62,888 nucleotides of DNA from Cyanobium sp. NIES-981 (GCA_945877595.1 CAMDVN010000008.1:1-62888), one strand, 5' to 3'; counted from the first letter of the stretch, positions 52,233 to 61,414 are shown. Notes: generated by a model from the sequence alone, not told the origin. Made by a program: numbers and translations.

Positions 52233-53605
52233 TGGTCTGGGTGATCGGTGCCGGTCTGGCCGGTACCGAAGCTGCCTGGCAGATCGCCCAGGCGGGTCTG
52301 CCGGTGAAGTTGGTGGAGATGCGTCCCGTGCGGCGCTCCCCAGCCCATCACAGTGCTGAATTTGCTGAGCTGGTCTGCAGCAATAGCTTTGGCGCCCTGA
52401 GCAGCGACCGTGCCGCCGGTTTGCTCCAGACCGAGTTGCGCCAGCTCGGCTCCCTGGTGATCGGCACGGCCGATTCCCATGCTGTGCCTGCCGGCGGTGC
52501 CTTGGCAGTGGATCGGGGGCGCTACAGCGCCGCCCTCACTGAAGCCCTCGAGCGCCACCCCCTGGTGAGCGTCGAGCGGCGCGAACAGCTCGAGCTACCC
52601 CCGCCCAATGAGCTCACCGTGCTGGCCACCGGTCCGCTCACCAGCGAGCCCCTGGCCGAGCAGCTGCGGGCCTTCACGGGGCGTTCGGAGTGCCATTTCT
52701 TTGATGCCGCCAGCCCGATCGTGGAGGGCGACAGCATTGACCTGGGCGTGGCGTTCCGCGCCAGTCGTTACGACAAGGGCGATGCCGATTACATCAACTG
52801 CCCGATGGACCGGGAGCAGTTTTTGGCCTTTCGCGAGGCCCTGCTCGGGGCTGAGCAGGCTGAGCTCAAGGATTTTGAGCAGGAGAGTGCCAGCTTCTTT
52901 GAGGGCTGTCTGCCGATCGAGGAGCTGGCCCGCCGCGGCGAAGACACCATGCGCTACGGCCCGCTCAAGCCGATCGGTCTGTGGGATCAGCGCTGGGGTG
53001 ATCTCCATGATCGTGAAGTGCGGCGGGCCCGCCGGGCCTATGCGGTAGTGCAACTGCGCCAGGAAGACGCCGCGGGCCGGCTGTGGAATCTGGTCGGCTT
53101 CCAAACCAACCTCAAATGGGGCGAGCAGAAGCGGGTGCTACGGCTGATCCCGGGGCTTGAGAACGCCGAATTTGTGCGCTTCGGGGTGATGCACCGCAAC
53201 ACCTTCCTCGAATCCCCCCAGCTGCTCGATCCCACCCTGCAGTTTCGGCAGCGTCCCACCCTGCTGGCGGCCGGTCAGATCACCGGTACGGAGGGCTATG
53301 CCGCAGCCGTGGCGGGGGGCTGGCTGGCCGGCACCAATGCCGCCCGACTGGCCCTGGGCCTGGAGCCCATTAGCCTGCCGCGCACCACGATGATGGGTGC
53401 CCTGACGCACTTCGTGGCCGAAGCACCCTGCGGCGGCAAGGGCAAGCGGGGTCAGTTTCAGCCCATGCCCCCAACCTTTGGCCTGCTGCCGGAACTACCG
53501 GTGCGCATTCGTGACAAACGGGCCCGTTACGGCGCCTACCGCGACCGGGCCCTGGCGGATCTGGCACCCTTCCTTGCATCAATCCTCCAGCCATCATCAC
53601 TGTGA
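52232..53605 (+). CDS. trmFO: Folate-dependent tRNA (uracil-54) methyltransferase
   Basis: 457 residues from ATG at [22 protein letters not shown]; the longer frame upstream covers psbY and repeats. The enzyme makes ribothymidine-54 in the T-loop using methylene-THF and FAD. Motifs: dinucleotide loop [70 protein letters not shown] (catalytic Cys region), [35 protein letters not shown], and [26 protein letters not shown]. Overlaps the next gene by one base (TGATG). Confidence 0.96.
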   Translation: MVWVIGAGLAGTEAAWQIAQAGLPVKLVEMRPVRRSPAHHSAEFAELVCSNSFGALSSDRAAGLLQTELRQLGSLVIGTADSHAVPAGGALAVDRGRYSAALTEALERHPLVSVERREQLELPPPNELTVLATGPLTSEPLAEQLRAFTGRSECHFFDAASPIVEGDSIDLGVAFRASRYDKGDADYINCPMDREQFLAFREALLGAEQAELKDFEQESASFFEGCLPIEELARRGEDTMRYGPLKPIGLWDQRWGDLHDREVRRARRAYAVVQLRQEDAAGRLWNLVGFQTNLKWGEQKRVLRLIPGLENAEFVRFGVMHRNTFLESPQLLDPTLQFRQRPTLLAAGQITGTEGYAAAVAGGWLAGTNAARLALGLEPISLPRTTMMGALTHFVAEAPCGGKGKRGQFQPMPPTFGLLPELPVRIRDKRARYGAYRDRALADLAPFLASILQPSSL

Positions 53606-54570
53606 TGCCGCAGCCCACGCGCCTTTGGCCGCTCGCCCTGCTCACCGCCACTGCCCTGGCGATGCCTTGGCTGGATCTGGCCCCCGGCGTCCAGGCGCTG
53701 CCTCCGCCGCTGCCGGCCCTGCCCCTGAGCGACCAGCTCTGCGGTCCCTCGGTGTATGACCAGAGCGAAAACCGCGCGGCGGTGCAGCTGGTCGATGCTG
53801 CCGGCGCCGAAATCAGCCGTTTGGGTGCTGCCGCCTTGCCTGAGTTTCGAATCAAGGGCAGCCGCTGGTTTCAGGGCGATCGCTATGTTTTTGTGCTGAA
53901 TCCAGCCGGCGAGATTCTGGTCTACCCCCCCAATGTGGGCCTCGAAACGCCCAACATGAGCCCTGAGCAGCGTGCCCTGCAGACAGCTGAAGGTCGCCGC
54001 ACCGGTGAACGTTTCCTAGCCGCTGGCAACACACCCCGGGGTTGCGGCTGGGTGCATTACCGCATTCCGCGGCCGGGCCAGCAGGATTCCCAGTGGAAAT
54101 CCACCTATGTGGAGCGCTTCACGGCCCCCAATGGCCAGGTTTACCTGGTGGGCAGTGGTGCCTATGAATCCCGCATGGAGAAGGCCTTCGCCGTCGACGA
54201 GGTGGAGGCCGCCGCCGCCCTGATCGGCCGGGAAGGCCGGGCTGCCTTCGCCAAGCTGCGCGATCCCAAGAGCCGTTTCATCTTTCATGACACCTATGTG
54301 TTTGTGAACAACACCGCCGGGGTGGAGCTGGTCAATCCGGCTTTCCCAGCCCTTGAGGGCACCAATCTCTCGGCCACCCGCGACAGCAGTGGTCAGTTTT
54401 TGGTGCGCGATTACATCCGCCTGGCCACCAGCAAGGGTTCGGGCTGGGTGCGCTACCAATGGCCGCGGCCCACCAACCCCAGCAAGCCTGCGACCAAGCT
54501 CACCTACGTGCGTGAAGTCAAAACCCCCCAGGGCGAAACCCTCGTGGTGGGCTCAGGTCTCTACGAGTGA
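53605..54570 (+). CDS. Secreted protein with two Cache-like domains and no output domain
   Basis: About 321 residues. A signal peptide (LWPLALLTATALAMP...VQA) is followed by two similar modules. Module 1 has FRIKGSRWFQGDRYVFVLNPAGEILVYP, GWVHYRIPRPGQQDSQWKSTYVERF and VYLVGSGAYE; module 2 has FIFHDTYVFVNNTAGVELVNPAFPALEG, GSGWVRYQWPRPTNPSKPATKLTYVREV and LVVGSGLYE. This is the single-Cache (sCache_2) pattern normally found outside chemoreceptors and kinases. Here no membrane anchor or signalling domain is attached, so it may be a free periplasmic ligand binder. Overlaps trmFO by one base. Confidence 0.82.
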   Translation: MPQPTRLWPLALLTATALAMPWLDLAPGVQALPPPLPALPLSDQLCGPSVYDQSENRAAVQLVDAAGAEISRLGAAALPEFRIKGSRWFQGDRYVFVLNPAGEILVYPPNVGLETPNMSPEQRALQTAEGRRTGERFLAAGNTPRGCGWVHYRIPRPGQQDSQWKSTYVERFTAPNGQVYLVGSGAYESRMEKAFAVDEVEAAAALIGREGRAAFAKLRDPKSRFIFHDTYVFVNNTAGVELVNPAFPALEGTNLSATRDSSGQFLVRDYIRLATSKGSGWVRYQWPRPTNPSKPATKLTYVREVKTPQGETLVVGSGLYE

Positions 54571-54642
54571 GTGGGGGGGTAGGACGCCCCTTGGCTGATC
54601 GGCGGCACTTAGGGTGCTGCGCTGGTTGAAGCCTGCAGCAAC

Positions 54643-56208
54643 GTGACTGAAACCGCCTGGGATGTGGTCGTGATCGGCAGTGGGATTGGCGGCCTGGTGA
54701 CCGCCTCCCAGCTGGCGGCCAAGGGGGCGAAGGTGCTGGTGCTGGAGCGCTACTTGATCCCGGGCGGATCGGGGGGCAGTTTTAAGCGTGAGGGCTACAC
54801 CTTTGATGTGGGTGCCTCGATGATCTTTGGCTTTGGCAGCGAGGGTCACACCAACCTGCTCACCCGCGCCCTGGCCGATGTGGGTGAGCACTGCGACACC
54901 GTGCCCGACCCGGCCCAACTCGAGTACCACCTGCCCGGCGGCCTCAACGTGGCGGTCGATCGCGATTACGAGCGCTTCCTTGCCGAGCTCACGGCCCGCT
55001 TCCCCCACGAGGCCAAGGGTATCCGTGCCTTCTATGACACCTGCTGGCAGGTCTTCAAGTGTCTTGATGCGATGCCGCTGCTTTCGCTTGAGGATCCGGC
55101 CTATCTGGCCAAGGTGTTCTTCAGGGCGCCCCTGGCCTGCCTGGGCCTGGCCCGCTGGCTCCCGGTCAACGTGGGTGATGTGGCCCGCCAGCACATCCAA
55201 GACCCCGCGCTGCTCAAGTTCATTGACATGGAGTGCTTCTGCTGGTCGGTGATGCCGGCCGATCTCACCCCCATGATCAATGCCGGCATGGTGTTCTCCG
55301 ATCGCCATGCCGGCGGCATCAACTACCCCAAGGGAGGTGTGGGGGTGATTGCCCAGAAGCTGGTGGTTGGTCTGGAGCGCCATGGCGGCGCCATTCGCTA
55401 CAAGGCGCGCGTCACCAGGGTTTTGTTTGAGGGCGAGGGGGCCAGTGCCGCTGCTGTGGGCGTGGAGCTCGCCAGCGGAGAGCAGATCCGCTCCCGCCGC
55501 GTGGTGAGCAATGCCACCCGCTGGGACACTTTTGCCGGAGCCCCCGGCAGCGAGGGTTCTGTGGGCAAACCATTGGTGGATGCCGCCCACACCCCCGCAG
55601 CCGAAACAACCTGGCGGCGCCGTTACAAGCCCTCACCCTCGTTTCTGTCGTTGCACCTGGGCATCGATGCAACGGTGGTGCCCGATGGCTTCCACTGCCA
55701 CCATTTGCTGTTGGAGCGCTGGGAGGAGATGGAGGCTGAGCAGGGGGTCGTGTTTGTCTCGATGCCCACCCTGCTCGACCCCGCGCTGGCACCGGCAGGG
55801 CGCCACATCCTGCACGCTTTCACCCCCAGCTCGATGGAGGCTTGGCAGGGGCTTTCTCCCGAGGCCTACAGGGCCAAGAAAGAGGCCGATGCCGATCGGC
55901 TGATCACAAGGCTGGAGGTGATCCTGCCGGGTCTCCAGGCTGCGATCCGCCACCAGGAGGTGGGCACACCCCGCAGCCATCGCCGCTTTCTGGGCCGCAG
56001 TGGTGGCAGCTACGGGCCGATCCCGGCGTTACGGCTGCCGGGTCTGCTGCCAATGCCCTTCAACCGCACGGGGGTACGCGATCTCTACTGCGTGGGTGAT
56101 TCCTGCTTCCCCGGCCAGGGGCTCAATGCGGTGGCATTCAGCGGCTTTGCCTGTGCCCACCGCATTGGCGCTGATTTGGGCCTAAACCCGTGGTCATTGC
56201 CGGATTAG
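54643..56208 (+). CDS. crtH: Carotenoid (prolycopene) isomerase
   Basis: 521 residues, GTG start. DVVVIGSGIGGLVTASQLAAKGAKVLVLERYLIPGGSGGSF is the FAD-binding fold of the phytoene-desaturase family, and FDVGASMIFGFG, DMECFCWSVMPADLTPMINAGMVFSDRHAGGINYPKGGVGVIAQKL (in parts) and the end YCVGDSCFPGQGLNAVAFSG are the CRTISO signatures. It converts tetra-cis-lycopene to all-trans in carotenoid synthesis. Convergent with the EF-hand/Erv-like gene. Confidence 0.95.
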   Translation: MTETAWDVVVIGSGIGGLVTASQLAAKGAKVLVLERYLIPGGSGGSFKREGYTFDVGASMIFGFGSEGHTNLLTRALADVGEHCDTVPDPAQLEYHLPGGLNVAVDRDYERFLAELTARFPHEAKGIRAFYDTCWQVFKCLDAMPLLSLEDPAYLAKVFFRAPLACLGLARWLPVNVGDVARQHIQDPALLKFIDMECFCWSVMPADLTPMINAGMVFSDRHAGGINYPKGGVGVIAQKLVVGLERHGGAIRYKARVTRVLFEGEGASAAAVGVELASGEQIRSRRVVSNATRWDTFAGAPGSEGSVGKPLVDAAHTPAAETTWRRRYKPSPSFLSLHLGIDATVVPDGFHCHHLLLERWEEMEAEQGVVFVSMPTLLDPALAPAGRHILHAFTPSSMEAWQGLSPEAYRAKKEADADRLITRLEVILPGLQAAIRHQEVGTPRSHRRFLGRSGGSYGPIPALRLPGLLPMPFNRTGVRDLYCVGDSCFPGQGLNAVAFSGFACAHRIGADLGLNPWSLPD

Positions 56209-56237
56209 GACCGGAGACCGGATCACCTTGGGCCGAT

Positions 56238-58568
56238 TTAAACCTCGACGTAGTAGCCGCTGCGGGAGAGAGCCTCCTCCTCGGGGCTGAAGTGGGGGGC
56301 TTCGAGTTCGAGGGCAGGGTTGTAGTGGTAGCTGCGTTGCAGAAAGCCGGAGCGCACAATGGCGTCTTCGGTTGCGATTACAACTGCTTGGGCCCGCTCC
56401 CAAACCTGACGCAATTCCTCAGAACCGGGTCGTTGCAGGGCCAGTTGCAGTTCATCGCGCAGCACACCCAGGTGGGCGGCGTGCTTAAGCACCCCATAGA
56501 TACGGCTGACCCTTTCGGTTTCGATGATGCGGATGGAGAGTGCATGGGCCCGGGCCAGTTCTGAATCCAGGCTCGGCCAATACCGGGTGGTGTAGTGAGC
56601 TTGATCGTCGCGGTGGAACCACGGTTCGCTGCGGGCGATTGAGGACGAGACCGTGTTGTGCAGTTTCCACACAAACATCCTCAGGCTCTCACCATCATTA
56701 ATAACGGATAGCTTTTCATCCACCGTGACCTCGATATGGGGATTATCGGCATCCTGGGGTCCCAGCAGCAGGTATTCGATGGGGTAGAGGTTGACTTCCC
56801 GGTTGCGGACCACGTACCGGTTGAGGTGGAAGCGGCAGTAGGGGCAGGGGTACATGGTGGCCAGCGCCTTGAAGAAGGTCTTGAACAGTCCAACCGTTTC
56901 CAATTGTTGGGCCTTGGGCATGCCGGCAATCACCTCGGCTGTGGTGTGAAGGAAACGCCACGTGGCTGGTCCGATGTAATAGGGAAAGCTCAATCGCATT
57001 TCCGAATTGGCAATATCACTGCGCCCAATGTGAAGATCGACAAATGCCACATATTCACTGATGTAGCCATCACCACGTCCAAATTCGGCCCGCTCACGCC
57101 GCTTCTGAACCCCGTTCATGTAATGGCGTGTGAGTCTCCAGGCTTGGCGCAGTTCCTGCTTGACCCAGTGGGGGCAGCCGAGAAAATGCTCCTTGAGTGC
57201 CGGGGCATAGGTGTCGAATTCACCAGCCTCGCGAGCTTTCACAAACCAGGCATCGAGGTCGGCCTCGGTCTCCTGCTCGAGGGCCTCGATGTCGGCTTTA
57301 CTGCGCACAGAGCAGGCCCGCAGCAGCTTGGGCATGAAGTCGTTGTACCAGTAGGCGGTGGGTATCAGGGCCCCCGCATAGGTGGTGTCGCTCTCATCAA
57401 TGATCACCCGCTGCCAGGTGTCGATGAAGGGCCGGCTTGATTGCTGGGCTGGTGGATGCCGATGGCCGCTCAGCTCGCGGTGTTCTTCGAGGTGACGCAG
57501 GCGGTTGAGTTCGTGACGCTGCAGATCTTCGGCGGTCAGATTTACCGGGTTGTGGCCTTCCAGTTCTGTGGCCAGCACAAGCTCGACCAGGGCTGCAAAG
57601 AGCTGGTGATCATGTTTGAGGGCTTCGAATTCCTGCTCCAGCTGGTCTTCGGCCTCCTGCATGGCGGGGCTGATCTCGAGTTCACTCCAGTGCTCCATGC
57701 GGTGTTGCAGGTCTCCAAGGCAGCCGTTGACTGAGCTGCGGAGCTCCTCCAACGGTCCCAGGGCTGTGGCATCCACGATCCCCAAGGCGCTGTACAGATC
57801 AACGGCTGCATTCACCAGCTGACCAAAGTTGCCGATGGTGTAGGGAAGGTCGTAGGCCCGTAGATGGGTTTCGGAGTTTGCTGAATAGCTGGCGCGGAAG
57901 CTGCGGTAGGCAGCCCCTTGCAGCAGCCTGAACAACCCGATCTGCATCTGCAGCGGTGAGCTGCCCTGGTGGTCGTTGCTAGGGGAAGAGGTCTCCGGCT
58001 CGAGATTGGCAGGATTTGCCTTGGGTACGGCTTGAGTCGCTGATGTGCTGGCTGCTTTCGCTGGCGTTTCGGTCTGGGGGATGGTGTGCGTTGCGCTGTA
58101 GCCCAGGTGAGTTGCGTGGTAGGCCTTGGGGTGACGGCTGAATTTGGCGGGTAGGAAGGCGATAAATTCGCTGCGGGTGATCGCGCCGGAGCCGTCTTGG
58201 TTGATCTGGAGCGCGATCGTCTCTGCTTCGGCGTCTTCAAGTCCAAAGATCGCCAGCATGCGTTTGATCAGGCTGACCGTGACGCCTTCGGGGTTGCCTT
58301 TGGCCAGCACGCCATAGGCTTCCTCGGTGCGCAGCACCTGATCACCGGCCAAGACCGTGAGCAGCAGGCGCGTATGGCCGGCATTGGGCACGTTTTTGAT
58401 CCGAAACGCCTGCATCAGGGTTTCGATGTCGGCGGCTGCAAGGTTGAGATTCTCGACCCGGCAGGCTCGGGCGAGGTTGGCGGCGTACGCGGCTGGGGTC
58501 TCACCTGGGGCTTCACGGATCTGATTCCAGATCGAGACCAGCTGGGTGCGGTTGCTCAGGTGAGCCAT
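56238..58568 (-). CDS. Large EF-hand plus Erv/Alr-like thiol oxidase protein
   Basis: 776 residues from ATG at MAHLSNRTQLVSIW; the 26 codons farther up look non-coding. N-terminal ~150 residues are helical and contain an EF-hand loop N123-Q-D-G-S-G-A-I-T-R-S-E134, with ligands at loop positions 1, 3, 5, 7 and 12. A Ser/Thr/Pro-rich linker follows, then a long helical region. The last ~220 residues start with FPYYIGPATWRFLHTTAEVIAGMP and then FFKALATMYPCPYCRFHLNRYV: a W-x2-LH helix and a YPCxxCxxH redox site (C575, C578), the core of Erv1/ALR FAD-dependent sulfhydryl oxidases. No signal peptide or membrane helix. The combination is unfamiliar; the Erv call rests on motif order. Confidence 0.72.
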   Translation of the reverse strand: MAHLSNRTQLVSIWNQIREAPGETPAAYAANLARACRVENLNLAAADIETLMQAFRIKNVPNAGHTRLLLTVLAGDQVLRTEEAYGVLAKGNPEGVTVSLIKRMLAIFGLEDAEAETIALQINQDGSGAITRSEFIAFLPAKFSRHPKAYHATHLGYSATHTIPQTETPAKAASTSATQAVPKANPANLEPETSSPSNDHQGSSPLQMQIGLFRLLQGAAYRSFRASYSANSETHLRAYDLPYTIGNFGQLVNAAVDLYSALGIVDATALGPLEELRSSVNGCLGDLQHRMEHWSELEISPAMQEAEDQLEQEFEALKHDHQLFAALVELVLATELEGHNPVNLTAEDLQRHELNRLRHLEEHRELSGHRHPPAQQSSRPFIDTWQRVIIDESDTTYAGALIPTAYWYNDFMPKLLRACSVRSKADIEALEQETEADLDAWFVKAREAGEFDTYAPALKEHFLGCPHWVKQELRQAWRLTRHYMNGVQKRRERAEFGRGDGYISEYVAFVDLHIGRSDIANSEMRLSFPYYIGPATWRFLHTTAEVIAGMPKAQQLETVGLFKTFFKALATMYPCPYCRFHLNRYVVRNREVNLYPIEYLLLGPQDADNPHIEVTVDEKLSVINDGESLRMFVWKLHNTVSSSIARSEPWFHRDDQAHYTTRYWPSLDSELARAHALSIRIIETERVSRIYGVLKHAAHLGVLRDELQLALQRPGSEELRQVWERAQAVVIATEDAIVRSGFLQRSYHYNPALELEAPHFSPEEEALSRSGYYVEV

Positions 58569-58694
58569 TGTCTGAAGGGTGTGTTTCGATCGTAACGGGA
58601 TTGCTGCAACTTGCTTCGGATCGGTGATCCCCACAGCCGCTTCCATGGCTCCATAGGCTTACGGGCAGTGTTTGCCTCGGGTTTGACCGCCGCC

Positions 58695-58994
58695 ATGGGC
58701 TTCCAACCAACACCAGGGCCGTCCCTGCCCAGTTCTGAGGAGCTGGCCCTCTATTTGGAGCAGCGGGGCGAGCTGAGCAAGCCCTGGATGCTGCAGATGC
58801 TGCGGCTCACCAAGCTCAAGGAGGCCAAAGCGTCCATGGACCCCATGGAGTACATGGCTCGCCTGGCCGAAGCCCATGCTGACCTCATGCGCCTGGGTGA
58901 GTTTTGGAAGGGGCGAGAGCAGGAGGTGTTCAGTGGCCGCTATCAACCCTCCCAGCTGATCGAACCCCTGCCGGGCTCTCCTGAGGATCGATGA
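58695..58994 (+). CDS. Small conserved cyanobacterial protein
   Basis: 99 residues, ATG at MGFQPTPGPSLPSSEELALYLEQRG. It is all-helical and acidic: LSKPWMLQMLRLTKLKEAKASMDPMEYMARLAEAHADLMRLGEFWKGREQEVFSG, ending QPSQLIEPLPGSPED. I recall the pattern from picocyanobacterial hypotheticals but know no function. Its stop overlaps the next ORF by four bases (ATGA). Confidence 0.78.
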   Translation: MGFQPTPGPSLPSSEELALYLEQRGELSKPWMLQMLRLTKLKEAKASMDPMEYMARLAEAHADLMRLGEFWKGREQEVFSGRYQPSQLIEPLPGSPEDR

Positions 58995-59542
58995 CGCCCT
59001 CTGATGGACGCCAGATCTATCCGATGGCGCCGCTGATCCGTTTCACCTTGATCAGCCTCTATTTGGCCCTTGTGGTTCCACTGCCGCTGCTGGCGGTTGG
59101 TTCTCTGGCCTGGCTGGCATGGATTGCGCTTCCACTCGGTCTGGTGTTGGTGGTGGCACTCACCAGCGAGCGGGTTGAGCTCAGTCCTTTTGAACTGCGT
59201 GTTGGCCATCCCAGCTGGTGCAGCTGGCTGCTGCGACGCGGCTGGAGTGTGCGATGGGATCAGATCACGGCGCTCACACCCGTGGCGACCAGCCAGGGTG
59301 GCCGTGTGTACTACGTGCGCCAGGGCCAAGGTGTTGCCTTGCTCCTGCCGCAGCGCGTGGCGGGTTTTGACGATTTTCTCAGGCGATTCAGCACCGCCAC
59401 GGGCCTTGACACCCGTGGCATTGGCCGCATTTCGCCACCGTGGACCTATCAGCTGCTCGCTGTGCTGGCGGGCCTGATGTTGGTTGCTGAGTTGATCCTC
59501 TGGGTGATGTTCAGGGTTTCAAACGGATCGTTTCTAGGCTGA
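58991..59542 (+). CDS. Membrane protein of unknown function with PH-like soluble part
   Basis: 183 residues. Two N-terminal membrane helices (about 16-56: LIRFTLISLYLALVVPLPLLAV and WLAWIALPLGLVLVVALTS), a soluble beta-rich middle (RVELSPFELRVGHPSW, WSVRWDQITALTPVATSQGGRVYYVRQGQGVALLLPQRVAGFDDFLRRF) and a C-terminal helix. This looks like a bacterial PH-type (bPH/YdbS-like) layout. Translation is coupled to the preceding gene. Its 3' end overlaps the convergent secreted-protein gene by 32 bp. Confidence 0.75.
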   Translation: MTPSDGRQIYPMAPLIRFTLISLYLALVVPLPLLAVGSLAWLAWIALPLGLVLVVALTSERVELSPFELRVGHPSWCSWLLRRGWSVRWDQITALTPVATSQGGRVYYVRQGQGVALLLPQRVAGFDDFLRRFSTATGLDTRGIGRISPPWTYQLLAVLAGLMLVAELILWVMFRVSNGSFLG

Positions 59543-60140
59543 GAACCCGTCGGCTCGCATCGGGGCAGACGCCGGTGCGCTCAAGGGTGATTAAGCCATT
59601 GGCACAGTTGTTGAGATCGCGGCTTCGATTTGAGGCGCAATATTGATCGGTGTTGATTGAGCTGAAGTTGCGTTGCCGTGTCACGCGATCCTGCGACACC
59701 CTCAGCCTGGCAAAGCCCTGGTCGAGCACCTGGTTTTGGACCCGATCTCGCACCACATAGCTGAATGTGTTCATGCCCCGCGCCAGAGTCAGGAAGCTTC
59801 CATGCTGTCCCTGTCCGCTGGCCATGGCAAAACCCTCGCTGCTAGGGCGACGTTCATCATATTCACGGTCGGTGTAACCCCCGGTCATCTGATTGCTGAT
59901 CAGGATGCGCCGGTAAGGGCCAGGTGACACGCTTGCGAGAAAGGACACATTGGTAATTTTCTCGAATCCTTGGCCCGGACAATCGCCGAAATAATCGATC
60001 AGCCTGGTTACGACCTGGGTGATCGGCTGGCCATTCAGCAAAAATTGGCCCGATCCCGTCCCAGTGCCCAATCCAGTGCCCACTCCAGCGCCTGCGCCTG
60101 GGGCCTGGGCCAGGCTGAGGGCCAGCAGAGTTTCAAGCAT
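59511..60140 (-). CDS. Secreted protein of unknown function with Gly-rich lead
   Basis: 209 residues. A short hydrophobic start (MLETLLALSLAQAPG) is followed by a Gly/Thr-rich stretch (GAGAGVGTGLGTGTGSG). The body has FLASVSPGPYRRILISNQMTGGYTDREYDERRP, FLTLARGMNTFSYVVRDRVQNQVLDQGFARLRVSQDRVTRQR and paired cysteines (C in YCASN, NNCANG, GVCPDA). Probably exported and disulfide-bonded. Same strand as, and 50 bp after, the atypical response regulator. No family recognised. Confidence 0.7.
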   Translation of the reverse strand: MLETLLALSLAQAPGAGAGVGTGLGTGTGSGQFLLNGQPITQVVTRLIDYFGDCPGQGFEKITNVSFLASVSPGPYRRILISNQMTGGYTDREYDERRPSSEGFAMASGQGQHGSFLTLARGMNTFSYVVRDRVQNQVLDQGFARLRVSQDRVTRQRNFSSINTDQYCASNRSRDLNNCANGLITLERTGVCPDASRRVLSLETIRLKP

Positions 60141-60190
60141 CAGGTGTGATGTTCAGGTATGACCATGGAATGGGTGATTCAGTTGGTGAA

Positions 60191-60952
60191 TCAGTTTGTG
60201 GTGGCAACCAGGTCTTTGGCTGCTTCGGTAGGCAGGGTTTCGAGGCTGAAGCGATAGCCCTGCTGGCGCATGGTTTCAATGCCACCCCCTTCGCCGAGCC
60301 CGGCCTGCTCGAGCTTGCGACGCAGGGTGAGCACCTGGGTATCAACCGAGCGGGGCCCGCCGCTGAACGGTGGCCAGGCCATGCGCAGTAGTTCCTGGCG
60401 GCTACGTACAACGCCCGGGGGCATCAGTAGCGCGCAGAGCAGGGCGAATTCCCGGGGACTCAACTCGACGGGCTGGTCGCGCAGGGTCACCTGGCGAAGC
60501 AGCACATGCACCTCAAGCGGACCCACACAGACCCGTTCCTGCAGGCCCGTGCCGCTTCGGCGGAGCAAGGTGCGGCAGCGTGCGGCCAGCTCCTCCAAGC
60601 CAAAGGGCTTGCGCAGCACATCGTCGGCGCCACCGTCGAGCAGGGCCACGACCGGCTCAGAACCCGTGCGCGCGGTCAACACCATCACCGGGGTGCGCAG
60701 CTGGGCCGCCAGCCTCAAGGCCGAGGTTTCTTCGAGCAGCTCGGCGGCCACCAACAGATCAGGTGACTGCTCTTGGCAGACATCGATGGCTTCACGGGCA
60801 CTGGCCACGGCGGCGGCGAGGTGGCCGTCTTGGCGTAGCCGCTGGGCCAACACCGTTCGCAAGGTGGCGTGGGGATCCACCACCAGCACCCGTTTCGGGA
60901 GAATCGGCGGGGATTGGCTGGATGGAAGCAGATCCATGGGGGCCCGAACCAT
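60191..60952 (-). CDS. OmpR-type regulator with non-phosphorylatable receiver
   Basis: 253 residues. The receiver begins KRVLVVDPHATLRTVLAQRL, so only one of the usual two or three acidic residues remains (V-D-P). In PDLLVAAELLEETSA the phosphoacceptor Asp is replaced by Ala70, while T93 (VLTART) and K115 (LRKPF) are kept. The DNA-binding domain is normal: VELSPREFALLCALLMPPG, SRQELLRMAWPPFSGGPRSVDTQVLTLRRKLEQAG, MRQQGYRFSL. It should bind direct repeats without phosphorylation control, like other atypical regulators. No kinase is next to it. Confidence 0.9.
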   Translation of the reverse strand: MVRAPMDLLPSSQSPPILPKRVLVVDPHATLRTVLAQRLRQDGHLAAAVASAREAIDVCQEQSPDLLVAAELLEETSALRLAAQLRTPVMVLTARTGSEPVVALLDGGADDVLRKPFGLEELAARCRTLLRRSGTGLQERVCVGPLEVHVLLRQVTLRDQPVELSPREFALLCALLMPPGVVRSRQELLRMAWPPFSGGPRSVDTQVLTLRRKLEQAGLGEGGGIETMRQQGYRFSLETLPTEAAKDLVATTN

Positions 60953-61147
60953 GGTTCCGAGACGTTGGACCAGGCTAACGGTCAGATTTGATCAAGTCGC
61001 GTAGCAGGCGATGCCTTTTCATCTGGCACCCTCCCCTCACCGGCGTGGCCCTGCGGTACTCACCAAAAGCTTGGAGAACCGCCCAGCACCAGGGCCCCGG
61101 TTCGTCGCGCCATCGACCACAATGGATTCCAGGGCCAATCTCACGGC

Positions 61148-61414
61148 ATGACTGCCCTTCAGCATCCAGACGCCATTCGGCATTTTCAGTCACTGTGTGA
61201 CGCCTGCCAAGAGCTGGCGCACCGATACCACGGCCCGGCCGAGCTGCGGTTGTATGCCGATGGCTACCTCCATGCTTTGCGCCGCACAGCCATTCTTGAC
61301 CCCCTCTCGCAGCGCCGACTCGAGGACTTGATTGACCGTTGGATCCAGGATCCTTCGAGCTTTGTGGGGCCCGATGGAGACCCCCGCACTCTGTTTGAAA
61401 GCGGCCGTGTCTAG
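61148..61414 (+). CDS. Small conserved cyanobacterial protein
   Basis: 88 residues, ATG. MTALQHPDAIRHFQSLCDACQELAHRYHGPAEL, then LRLYADGYLHALRRTAILDPLSQRRLEDLIDRWIQDPSSFVGPDGD. Helical with a Tyr/His/Cys-rich first half. The pattern is one I associate with a cyanobacterial DUF (possibly DUF6761) without known role. Its stop overlaps the convergent glutaredoxin stop by four bases. Confidence 0.8.
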   Translation: MTALQHPDAIRHFQSLCDACQELAHRYHGPAELRLYADGYLHALRRTAILDPLSQRRLEDLIDRWIQDPSSFVGPDGDPRTLFESGRV

